In this document: one piece after another, positions 9,111 through 16,855 of the stretch
Numbering within the stretch: the stretch's first letter is position 1
Layout of the letters: each line of letters opens with the position of its first letter
Assembly (NCBI RefSeq): GCF_000002875.2
Contig: NC_009407.2
Coordinates: 75,001 to 95,000, forward strand
Origin: Leishmania infantum JPCM5
Lineage: Eukaryota > Euglenozoa > Kinetoplastea > Trypanosomatida > Trypanosomatidae
Length of the DNA stretch: 20,000 nt
Direction of reading: 5' to 3'
Made by a program: the position numbers and the translations under genes
Notes under the pieces: model-generated
The model's input: the letters and a program-made list of their open reading frames with translations, nothing else
Database searches by the model: none
Told to the model about the DNA's origin: nothing

Positions 9111-9522
9111 ACAGGCATATCTTTATCGGCACATGTAATGCTCTTTGCTGGTTCGCGCTTTCGCTGGGGACTGTGGGTCTGTGTGCCGGCTTTCGGACAT
9201 TGGTTGCGGCGTGAAGACCGCGATCGACGATGTCTGCCTGCCCGGGTTTTCAGAGTGAAGAGAACGTGCACATGCGGCAGCGGCGGGGCAACGACCTGAA
9301 TGTAAACAAGACGTTGAGACACACTTAAAGGACAGAAATGAGTGGCTCTGCTGACTAGCCGTGGAGTTGGAGAGGAGGGCGGGCACGGATGGAGACGCTA
9401 CCCCGCTTTTTTTTTCGCGGCTGCCATACCTTTTAAGTCTGTGCCGCCTTCTTCTTTACCACTATCGCCGCGCCCGCCACTAGGGTGGAGGGGGATGAGC
9501 ATCAGTCGCGGAAACACGCGCC
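9111..9522. other. Left part of the loop between the repeat arms
   Basis: Starts just inside the left arm. Frames here lack hydrophobic or domain features. An oligo-T run (about 9408-9416) and a C/T-rich stretch ending in an AG at 9483 form a plausible trans-splice acceptor, so an mRNA start near 9483 is likely even though the coding region it serves is uncertain. Confidence 0.6.
9441..9483 (+). promoter_or_regulatory. Candidate trans-splice acceptor inside the repeat loop
   Basis: A pyrimidine-rich tract (GCCTTCTTCTTTACC core) runs to CACTAG, with AG at 9482-9483. It sits 12 nt before an ATG at 9495 and 40 nt before the ATG of the 36-codon ORF at 9523. The quality of the tract argues that a transcript begins here; it could also be the acceptor for the gene at 10068. 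Confidence 0.4.
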
Positions 9523-9633
9523 ATGCATGCTGTGTGCCCCGCGGTGAATGTCTTGTTTGCCCTGTTGCTGTGGACTGTCGTGGTGGTGCTGAGGGATGAC
9601 CGAAGGAAGCGACGAGGCCATGGGTGCATATAG
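9523..9633 (+). CDS. Putative 36-aa single-pass membrane micropeptide
   Basis: ATG at 9523 opens 36 codons ending in TAG. Residues 4-23 form one unbroken hydrophobic segment (VCPAVNVLFALLLWTVVVVL), followed by a very basic tail rich in Arg and Lys. This is the usual layout of a tiny membrane or mitochondrial protein, and codons in the hydrophobic part mostly end in G or C. A good splice acceptor lies 40 nt upstream. Against it: an out-of-frame ATG at 9495 precedes it, it is very short, and an overlapping frame from 9596 (61 codons) also carries a hydrophobic stretch. I do not recognise a family. Confidence 0.27.
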   Translation: MHAVCPAVNVLFALLLWTVVVVLRDDRRKRRGHGCI

Positions 9634-10067
9634 GCCGCCTCAGCAGCCGCAAGGCCTCTCGCCTCCGCGATTTGTAGTTCGGCCAATGTTTCTCGTGAGC
9701 GTCTTCGTGCTCAAGGCTTCTCTCTCTTACGCTGTTCATCTTTCTTGCACGTGCTCATGTTCTCCAGCTACATACACTTAGATATATCGCCAGGCGTATG
9801 CGCAGGTGCCTTGCCTTTCGACATCTCACGGGCGCTGACTGCGGCTCTTCCGGGGCTGTGCACTCTTGCCGTACATCGTCGTCCCTACAGACTCTAGTCG
9901 CTTTCTCGGGCACCCTCTGTTTCTCCTGCTCCAAGACCTTCACCACTTCATCCTCCGCCACCATCTCGTCCGCCAGGTGTGTGTCGTGCGTTGCCGTCTG
10001 CACACCTGCCCGGCACTTTGGCAATGCGCCGTCGCGCATTCGCCCAGCCGAGACACCCGCCGAGAAC
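9634..10067. other. Spacer before the 62-aa ORF
   Basis: Part of this stretch lies in a 61-codon frame (9596-9781) whose C-terminal half is hydrophobic, but the frame has mixed codon use and overlaps the 36-codon ORF, so it is not annotated. The region from about 9911 to 9976 is C/T-rich and ends in CCAG, a likely splice acceptor for the downstream ORF. Confidence 0.5.
9911..9976 (+). promoter_or_regulatory. Candidate trans-splice acceptor for the 62-aa ORF
   Basis: A tract rich in C and T (CTCTGTTTCTCCTGCTCC and following) runs to CGCCAG with AG at 9975-9976, 92 nt before the ATG at 10068. An out-of-frame ATG at 10024 would lie within this leader. A second AG at 10046-10047 would avoid that ATG but has a weak tract. 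Confidence 0.35.
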
Positions 10068-10256
10068 ATGTGGCGGCAGAGTGAGCGCGAGACGAGCGCC
10101 TCCGTCGTCATTGTCATCATGTTCATGGTGCCACTGTGGCTTTACGTGCTTTCAGCGCATGGGCAGGAGCAGAAGCGCGCCGCGGTGCGCGCTTGGGCGC
10201 TGGAGCAACGTGAACAGCATCACCCCTCTGAGCGTGAGGGCGAAGACAAGACGTAG
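10068..10256 (+). CDS. Small single-pass membrane protein, 62 aa, unknown function
   Basis: Sixty-two residues starting at ATG10068 and ending at TAG. Residues 10-31 form a transmembrane segment (SASVVIVIMFMVPLWLYVLS), followed by a charged, probably helical tail with many Glu, Gln, Arg and Lys. Codon use fits Leishmania coding sequence, with most third positions G or C in and around the membrane segment. The open frame extends upstream to 9798, but that part is Ser/Cys/Thr-rich like a spacer, so I chose the ATG directly before the protein-like part. Its size and shape resemble small accessory subunits of mitochondrial membrane complexes, but I do not recognise the family. It lies in the inverted-repeat loop and would be inverted or amplified with it. 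Confidence 0.55.
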   Translation: MWRQSERETSASVVIVIMFMVPLWLYVLSAHGQEQKRAAVRAWALEQREQHHPSEREGEDKT

Positions 10257-10758
10257 AGCGGCGATGTAGGGGGCGGGGCAGGCGTGAGACGCGGTGCGGC
10301 GTCGAGAGTTCGGATGCCCCGTCCGCCACTGCCCTTTTCTTCTCTCACCGGCTTGCCTGTCTCGCGCCGTCGCTGTGAGGGGGACGCTTTCAGCACCTCA
10401 GCAGCCTAGGGTTGAAGGTCAGCACGTGCAAACTCGGCTTTACAGATGGCTATACTGCAGCGCACCACGCATACACACGACGGCGCTGCCGCCTGTGTTA
10501 CTGCGTCTCTGGCGTGCCCCTCCTCTGCCTTTACTTCATCGCCTTTCAGTCACAAGCTTACGTCTCGTCGAGGAGTCCCCGGAAAGCGCGCGGGAAAAGG
10601 AGCTGTAATATGAAGGGTTGAGCCTGCGCCCCTGTGATGGACTGCTCTGCCGTCCACCCCACCCCACCCGTCTCATCGCCGCAGTTTAGCGTGCGCCCAA
10701 GCCGAACAGATGAGAACGGCTGCACCTTGCCGACATCTCCGTTCCTCTGATGCACACG

Positions 10759-10776
10759 CACACACACACACACACA
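10759..10776. repeat. (CA)9 microsatellite
   Basis: Eighteen bases of CA repeat, preceded by a near-repeat ACACG. Such dinucleotide tracts are common in Leishmania spacers; a likely polymorphic marker. Confidence 0.9.
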
Positions 10777-10995
10777 ACACCTTTGCCCTCCCCCGCTCTG
10801 TTTCTTGTGTATATGTTGCTTGGCGGGCCTTCGCCGCCTGTCTGGTGAGACTGCTGAGCCTGCTGCGGGTGTCGCTGGTGCCGACGTCCGCGTAAGATGC
10901 CAAGGTAAAGTGCTTTGTGCCGTTTTCGTATGTGGGCTCCCTGTCTTCCGTAACTGGCGACGAAGGTGTAGTGCAGCTCTGTGCACGTGCACGAC

Positions 10996-11014
10996 ACTTT
11001 CTCTTCCCATCTAG
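10996..11014 (+). promoter_or_regulatory. Trans-splice acceptor of the 221-aa gene
   Basis: A short C/T tract (CTTTCTCTTCCCATCTAG) gives an AG at 11013-11014, only 11 nt before ATG11026. With the spliced leader added, this makes a very short native 5' UTR. It also excludes the in-frame GTG at 10981 as a start. Confidence 0.55.
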
Positions 11015-11025
11015 TCTCCGCTGGA

Positions 11026-11691
11026 ATGCGCCAAGGAGCCGCCAGGGGATGCGCGTGTGTAGCCGCGCGCAGCGATGGCCTTTGCGGGTGCATCGCCGGT
11101 GCCAACGCGACCACCGCTGTGCGCGGTTACACTCGCGGCATCCCCTACACTCCTCAAGGGACTATTCAGGATTACACGTCCTCTCCGCGTCACGTAAGGT
11201 TGGCTGAGATGCAGCGCAATATCGACAGGGAGGCGAGAAGGGCGCCGACCGGACTCTACGAAGGCCCGACCATCACCACCAAGGACGGTGCGAGGCCACT
11301 CTTTCCGCCCGAAAAAGCACGCCACCCAAACCGCGGCCCGGCCCCACGTGGAGCGCCACCGCCGACGTATGCCCCGCAGTTTGTCGCACCGGCTGCGACG
11401 CGCGAGGACATGATGCCGCCGCAGCCCGATTCCTACCAGCGCGACCTCCGCAGCGACCCCGCGTACGCAGATGATCCAGAGCATATTGTGGCGGCACGTC
11501 AGCGGATTATGACTATGCAGAGCGACTCTTACGGCGAAGCGATGCGCGGAATGGTGGCTCCGCCGCCGCCGCTGGATCCTGACGCGCCGCAGGCGTACCG
11601 GCAGCCTCGGGTGCAGCTGGATGACAGCTGGTGGATCCTGATGTGGTCCTTTGCAGCCCTGTTCGTGGTGATGGCCATGTATGGAAAGTAG
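11026..11691 (+). CDS. Conserved-type hypothetical protein with C-terminal membrane anchor, 221 aa
   Basis: The N-terminus is rich in Arg and Ala and free of acidic residues for the first 16 positions, which resembles a mitochondrial presequence. The middle (about 75-195) is polar and Pro-rich with no recognised domain; it has two related motifs, QPDSYQRDL (133-141) and MQSDSYGEA (164-172). Residues 201-218 (SWWILMWSFAALFVVMAM) form a single membrane helix followed by only YGK, so the bulk probably faces one compartment and is held by a tail anchor. A presequence with a C-terminal anchor would suit an inner-membrane protein, but ER or outer-membrane tail anchoring is also possible. Codons are mostly GC-ending, supporting a real gene. 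ATG11026 is the first ATG after the splice site. Function unknown; it sits in the loop of the inverted repeat. Confidence 0.82.
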   Translation: MRQGAARGCACVAARSDGLCGCIAGANATTAVRGYTRGIPYTPQGTIQDYTSSPRHVRLAEMQRNIDREARRAPTGLYEGPTITTKDGARPLFPPEKARHPNRGPAPRGAPPPTYAPQFVAPAATREDMMPPQPDSYQRDLRSDPAYADDPEHIVAARQRIMTMQSDSYGEAMRGMVAPPPPLDPDAPQAYRQPRVQLDDSWWILMWSFAALFVVMAMYGK

Positions 11692-12623
11692 TCTTAGGCG
11701 GGTTTAGTGGGTGGGAGAGAGGAGTCACGGCTGCAACGGCAGCCTTGCCGAGGGTAGATGATGGCGGTGGCTCACGAATCGTTCGAACTTCACCTATCCC
11801 TCTCTCTCTGCTCCTCTTGGAGAAGGCGCTGCTGCAAAAAGATTCAATCCCCGCCCCCCCCCGAGGGCTGTTCGTGCAGCTGCCCTGCTCGTTCCCCTCC
11901 CACTCTCTCGTACCTCTTTATCGGATGCGCTTCTTTATGAGCCATCGCGGTCTTGCCGCGTTCCTCTTCGTTATGAACGCTTGAATACTGCCTGGCACGT
12001 TCTCCCCCCGCTCTCTCTCCCTCTCCCGTGCGCCTGCCGGGCGCGTGCACGCGGCGTGCCGTGCGGAGGGGGGCGTCCACGTCGAAGATAGAGCGACGCA
12101 AATCGCGCCAACAAAAACGAATACAAAAAAGGAGAACTCGTGCATGCGACTCTGTGGGTGTGCTCCTCGCTTCCTCCGTCTGTGACCACCGCGCGTGTTT
12201 CAGGGAAGAGGAGGCACAAGCAGTAACAACCACAACAGAAATGCACGATGTCCGTGTCATCTGCCTCCTGTGGCATGCTCAGGAGAAGATGTGAGGACGA
12301 AGGGGAAGGAGACTGCCACTTAAACTGCCTTCCTCCGTCGCAATCGTTTCGCATGCGCTCCTAACACAAACTCTCAACGACACACGTGCGCCCACGCACC
12401 CCTGTCTACCTCACGCATGCACTCCGTCTTTTTCCTTGTGTATCTCCGTCCCATCGACCTCTCGTTGCATGCTTTCATGCAGCTTCAGGAGACCGAGAAC
12501 GAACCGATGCTCTTGAGCGCCTTTTTCTGCCCTCGCCGCCGACTTCACATTGGCCAGCCCACCGCAAGGCTTCTGCTGCAACCGCAGCAAGGTGACAGCA
12601 ACCGCCCACCACGCAAGCTGCCG
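11692..12623. other. Spacer between the 221-aa and 48-aa ORFs
   Basis: No convincing gene. It has a C homopolymer near 11853-11863, C/T-rich stretches on both strands and an A-rich patch near 12111-12133. A frame upstream of the 48-aa ORF stays open from 12417, but that portion reads like spacer sequence. Confidence 0.6.
12521..12557 (+). promoter_or_regulatory. Candidate trans-splice acceptor for the 48-aa ORF
   Basis: A tract containing CTTTTTCTGCCCTCGCCG runs to TTGGCCAG with AG at 12556-12557. After this AG the first ATG is at 12624. Other AGs nearby (for example 12481 and 12487, after another C/T-rich tract) would produce a longer protein. Confidence 0.3.
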
Positions 12624-12770
12624 ATGAGCAGGCGACGGCTCATGACGAAACAGAAGCCTTATTGTAGAACCACGTCATCTGGTCCCATCTGCGTCATGCT
12701 GATGTCCTTCGTCTGCTACATGATCTACCAATCAAGATACGGATTCGATGATGATCGCATGCTGAGATGA
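12624..12770 (+). CDS. Putative small single-pass membrane protein, 48 aa
   Basis: ATG12624 to TGA gives 48 residues: a basic N-terminus (SRRR and KQK), a membrane segment at about 20-37 (GPICVMLMSFVCYMIYQS) and a short charged end with FDDDR. The basic side followed by an acidic C-terminus predicts an N-in orientation. Codon use is mixed at the ends but GC-ending through the hydrophobic part. The frame is open upstream, with alternative in-frame ATGs at 12477 and 12507, giving up to 98 residues; the splice site would decide. No family is recognised. It is the third small single-span ORF in the inverted-repeat loop, and whether it is expressed is open. Confidence 0.42.
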   Translation: MSRRRLMTKQKPYCRTTSSGPICVMLMSFVCYMIYQSRYGFDDDRMLR

Positions 12771-13165
12771 AAACAAAAGAGTGCGGCTGCGTACACACCT
12801 GCGCTGCGGCCCCTCGAAGCCCCAAACAACAAAAAAGCATCGAGTAGGGCACGGAAAAGGGGATGCCAAGGGCGAGAAAGATAAGGATGTGCAGCGTGGT
12901 GCTGTTACACAGTGCTGCGCGTGCGAGTGCGTCCACCTGTGCGAGATGTTCATCGAATCCTTGCATACGACTTGCACAGCTGCACCCCTGCATGCTCTTC
13001 TTTTCCTCTCTCTTCCTCACTCGACGAGGTTCTCGCCAGCACACACGCTCGCACATACCACACCGTCAACGTGGACGTCTGTGTACGCGTATGTGTGCTC
13101 GACTCAGGTGCCATTAGGAAGCAAAAGGCAGCCGAGAGACGACGACACGCCAGCCCTTTCCTTTG
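12771..13165. other. Right part of the loop between the repeat arms
   Basis: I see no gene in this stretch. It is mixed sequence with a CTCTCTCTTCC-type pyrimidine tract near 13006-13020 and ends at the sharp inner boundary of the right arm. A frame crossing into the arm (12781-13389) is open only by chance composition. Confidence 0.6.
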
Positions 13166-14680
13166 CACCATGTCTATTCGGCATCCATCAAGCCAGCAGA
13201 TCTGCGCACATGCACCGCCACAGCTCACCTGCCCCTGCGACAACACCGCTACATCCCCGCTGTGTAGGGCGAGCTGTCTGTGGTCGAATCGGGCCATGCG
13301 CCTCACCGTCTCGTCCCGTCCTTCCTCGACCCTACTCGACCCTCCTTCGCCGACGCGCTGCGCGGTCGGCGCCAAACAGAGATGGGTGAGCTCTGCATGC
13401 CTTGATGCGGGTGGGCCGCGCTTGTGGTTCTGCTCGAGGGCGGCGGCGGTGGCGCCTCGTGCGGGCAACAGGCGGTGGTCTGGGTGCGTGACGGATGAGC
13501 GCAGGGAGGACGCTGGCCACGTCCCGGTGAGGGCCCTGTGAGACCCGGCACTCGGTCTGTACGCCATGCTTCTTCCTTAGCCAGCTCAAGCCGCGGCATG
13601 CAGTAACGCGGTGTGTGGGCTCGCCGCGTGGGAGTGCGCAGAGCTCGGTGGTGCCACTCGGGCTACTCTGGTCATGCCTCCGGCATCTGCGCCACATCAG
13701 CCCAGCGGGTGGGGGATGCAGGCGATGCCGCACATGCCGCACACGTGCACTGTTGGGCTGCCCGGTGCGCGCCTCTTCTCAGCCTCTCCCGTCCATCGCT
13801 CTTGCTCTTCTGACCTCTGCATGCTTTGCTTGGATGCGGCACGCCGTGCCAGCTGTGGTCGGCCGCGCGTGCGCACAGTGCTCGCGCTGGTGGATACGGA
13901 TACGTGTTTCGGGGCAGCGCTGCTGTCTTGGTGGCTCGCCGTCGCCCCCATTCCCCGCTATCGTCGATGCCATGGGGTGGGTGGCGTGCCTGGATGGCGT
14001 GCCCGCATGCGCCGCGACAGGTGGGACGCTGCCATGAGTCTGTGGCAGCAAGGGGCATCCCGCCTTCCCCTGAACCCGCACGGTCCTGGCAGGGAGTGGG
14101 TGTGTCCAGCGGAGGGGGCTGGCGGATAGGCATGTGCCTGCGCGCGACGAAGTCGCAGCTTGCCGTCCTGAGGGGGGGGGTGCAGGGGGGGCGGCGGCGG
14201 ACACGCGACTGGGGGCGGGGGTCCATGCGTCGCGCGATTCGCGAACTCGCGCGTGGCACTGCGGGCCCGACACGGCGGCGGAGGCCCTGGCGGGGGTGGG
14301 GACGCCACCGTGCGAGCGGAGTAGCAGGCAGCGCACCACGTGCACTCCATCTTGTCACTGCCAGTCACCCGTCGCTGCAGGAATGCAAAGGGCGGACAGG
14401 TGTGCGTGCGGAGCTGGGCGATGACGGTCTCCTGTCGTCTCGTGAGCTCGGCGCCGTCGTTGCTTGGCGCGGGACGGCTGCCACCGTGTAACTGACGCGA
14501 TTTGCCGTGAGCCGGTACACGCGTGATCGCGGTCGCGAGTCTCTTCGGCACAGCGCCAGCCCAGACCGGTGTGCCGGCAGCAAGAGTCCACAGCCGTGCC
14601 CGACGGCAGGGTGCCGACTATTGGCGTTCCCCCGGAGGGCGTACTGGACCTTCGTGCCACGGTGCGGTGGCCGGCATCGC
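13166..14680 (-). repeat. Right arm of the 1.5-kb inverted repeat
   Basis: Reverse complement of 7594-9110, 1515 bp. It is 2 bp shorter because of a G9 run at 14172-14180 opposite C11 in the left arm. For bases inside that run, coordinates in the arms add to 22276, and this sum holds from 8306/13970 to 9110/13166, showing no other indel there. Three of the four substitutions found lie in the last 37 bp next to the loop (13172, 13185, 13202). Near identity over 1.5 kb implies a recent duplication or continuing gene conversion. Frames on both strands mirror those of the left arm and show no sign of coding. Confidence 0.95.
14624..14680 (-). mobile_element. Pr77/SIDER-like signature at the outer end of the right arm
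   Basis: Exact reverse-complement counterpart of 7594-7650. Read on the minus strand it begins GCGATGCCGGCC and carries the same GTGG and GAAGGTC blocks. Both arms therefore start with a retroposon-like 5' signature facing the loop. The family assignment is from memory and not tested by search. Confidence 0.45.
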
Positions 14681-15267
14681 GAAGGGTGACGATGTAAGTG
14701 GCCAAAAGCGAAGGGCATGGCCGCACTGGAGAAAGCTCAGAGGCTGGCGTTGAGGGGCGGGCAGGAAAGGCTCAGTGGACATGGCCCTTGTGAACGTCGT
14801 GTGGTCCTTCGCACGTCGCCGTTCTGCCTCACATGACCTCTAAAGAGGGATAGGCCCATGTGTCTTAGCTGAACTCTCTAGGTTCATCACGTGTGCTGCG
14901 GGACGTTCGAAAGCAGCAGCGCCGGTCTTGCTCTCCGGCATGCACGCGTCTGGCCGCGCTCTGATTAGAAACGCGCACAGAGTAGCGCAGGCGCAGAGGA
15001 AGCTGCGCACGTGTACTCCCCTCTTCACTTCTTCCTGTCTCTTGTTCTCTATCTCGCTTTCCTTCAGCGGGGTGGCGGCGATCGTTCACCGCAGAAGACA
15101 GCCTCCGCCCCTTCTTGGTTGCCCTTAACGCCCTTGCGCACTCGCCCTCGACCTTGTACTTTGTTGGCTGTGCGAGTTTTGAGCTGTCACTAATCCGCTC
15201 TCTTGCCACCCTCCTCTTCCGCTCACGTCACTACGCGTAGGTGCCGTCATGCAAGTCGGCTGCTCTC
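14681..15267. other. Spacer between the right repeat arm and the 185-aa gene
   Basis: No credible gene. The first 150 bp next to the arm are unique in this window. Pyrimidine-rich sequence builds up from about 15010 and ends in the splice acceptor of the gene at 15268. Confidence 0.65.
15195..15240 (+). promoter_or_regulatory. Trans-splice acceptor of the 185-aa gene
   Basis: The tract TCCGCTCTCTTGCCACCC and the following CTCCTCTTCCGCTC lead to GCGTAG, AG at 15239-15240, 27 nt before ATG15268. An out-of-frame ATG at 15249 lies between them. Confidence 0.5.
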
Positions 15268-15825
15268 ATGGCCGGCCAGATCCGCAATAGCTGGCGGCGC
15301 CGCATCTACCTGTGGCTCACCACCTCCACCCGCGACCGTCGCAACCGGACTGATGATGTCGGCACCCATCTTCAGGCAGCGCGCAGAGAGCGAAACAAGG
15401 TGCATAGAGTCAACGACTTGTTCCATGCTTCTGGCATGTGGCACCACCCCCATGACACGCTGGAAGGCATCATTCTTCAAGGAATGGGGAAGGGGCTTGC
15501 GTGGAGCTTCGTGATTGTCCCTGCGTGTTTTGTGCTGACCTTCATCGTCTGCATAACCTCGTATCGTGGCGGTGACTGGCGCGCACAGCAACAGCACGCG
15601 CAAGAGGTGTGGCAGCATCACCTGCTGGAAGCGGCGCAGAAACGGGCGATAGCCGACAAGGAACTGCAGTCTGTATGCAATTACGCCATGGAGGCAAAGT
15701 CTTTACTTCGCCCCATTCCGGAGGAACGGCGCTGGGCTGCGCAGCTAGAGGCGAACATGGCCTTCATCAACGAAAAGCTTCAGCGCCACTTAGGCGATGA
15801 CGAGTCAACGCGAGAACGCGGGTGA
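15268..15825 (+). CDS. Single-pass membrane protein of unknown function, 185 aa
   Basis: Residues 1-50 are very basic (many Arg and Lys, e.g. SWRRRIYLW) and could direct the protein to mitochondria or hold the segment on the cytosolic/matrix side. One transmembrane helix lies at about 77-99 (GLAWSFVIVPACFVLTFIVC). The rest (100-185) is charged, rich in Gln, Ala and Glu, and probably helical or coiled-coil (the QQQHAQEVWQ region onward). Codons are GC-ending, supporting a real gene. The frame is open to a GTG at 15241, but ATG15268 is the first in-frame ATG. It is the first gene outside the right repeat arm and precedes the Yip1-like gene. I recognise no domain; a small mitochondrial complex subunit or a trafficking accessory protein are both possible. 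Confidence 0.8.
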   Translation: MAGQIRNSWRRRIYLWLTTSTRDRRNRTDDVGTHLQAARRERNKVHRVNDLFHASGMWHHPHDTLEGIILQGMGKGLAWSFVIVPACFVLTFIVCITSYRGGDWRAQQQHAQEVWQHHLLEAAQKRAIADKELQSVCNYAMEAKSLLRPIPEERRWAAQLEANMAFINEKLQRHLGDDESTRERG

Positions 15826-16855
15826 AAGGTGCATGCAAGCGTCCAAGTGCGTCGGCGTTCGTGCACCCCGCTCCCCCACTTCTCCAGCTTGCAGAGACAC
15901 ACAATGGTTTTCCCGCTCTTCCTACTGGCGCCGCCCCTCGTGCGCATTGGCGTGTACGCGTGCCGCACCAGATGGTAGTGCGTGCCGAAATTACATCAAG
16001 ACGACAGTCACGGAATACAGCAGCGCTCAGGAGAGCCAATGACAGGCTGATGTGTGCCCGTGTGTGTGTGTACGCGTCCTGCTGCCGCACCGGCACACAT
16101 ATCAAATATACGTAGACATACGTACACCTACCATGCACACCCTTTCTCTCTCCCTCTCGTGGTGGTGCTCGAGATGGCAGGACGTCCTCTACCTTATTTT
16201 GCCCAACTCCTTGTGCTTGCCTTCTCCGCTACTGCTACTCCACCGCACCACACCCCACTCCCTAATCTCTATATGGCTGCCTATCTTTCCTGCAAACCCT
16301 CGAACACACACATACGCTGCGTATCACGCTTGAGCTCGTGCACATGAATGGATTTTTTGCGTCTCCCTCGATTTTCCGCGCATCCGCTCAGCCGTGACAC
16401 CCGTCTCACCACCCACCTTCTACCGCTGACCACACTTGCACGTACAAGCACCGTCGTCTGGCCCCCCATCCCCTTCTTCTGGTGCGCTTGAAAGAGGGAA
16501 GAAAAGTGCGGCCACAGGCGGTAGAAGCACAGAGGAAAGCTCATCCCTCTTCATCGAACTTCCTCCTCTTGCCTACCCCTCGTCCCGCCCTCTCAGCCGT
16601 GCGACACCAGCTCCCGGCGCCATCACACTCGCCCTCCGGAGTTATTAGTCTCGTCTTGCTACTTCTCATCCTGTTATTCTCGTTGCCTCATTCCTCATTG
16701 CCGTTGTTTGTGTGTGTGTGCACGCGCGCCCCGAGTGGCTGACCTCCTCCACCGCTGCATTGCCTGTCTTGTGTGTCTGTGGGCGTGCGTGTGCTGCCGT
16801 TGGAGCGACTTGGCGAGCCCTGCCGCCGCCCCCCCCTCACAAAGAAAGAGGCACA
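15826..16855. other. Spacer between the 185-aa gene and HTBF/YIP1
   Basis: No credible gene. It contains short GT tracts (near 16060-16073 and 16709-16720) and long C/T-rich stretches from about 16130, including the splice signals of HTBF. Open frames over it are Ser/Pro/Thr-rich products of pyrimidine composition. Confidence 0.65.
16648..16735 (+). promoter_or_regulatory. Trans-splice acceptor region of HTBF/YIP1
   Basis: A strong T/C tract (TCTCGTCTTGCTACTTCTC and following) is followed by a GT repeat and a first AG at 16734-16735. No ATG occurs between there and 16856, so a 5' UTR of about 120 nt leads straight to the annotated start. Confidence 0.5.

Larger units (their letters stand above)
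10257..11025. other. Spacer between the 62-aa and 221-aa genes
   Basis: No credible gene. It contains a (CA)9 microsatellite at 10759-10776 and several C/T-rich stretches. The right end holds the splice acceptor of the gene at 11026. Confidence 0.65.

Noticed and set aside
9798..10067. N-terminal extension of the 62-aa ORF to 152 codons
   Set aside because: The extension is Ser/Cys/Thr-rich and contains the likely splice acceptor near 9976, so most of it would not be in the mature mRNA.
16712..16855. 48-codon N-terminal extension of HTBF
   Set aside because: It depends on a GTG start inside a GT repeat and crosses the probable splice site; no ATG is available.
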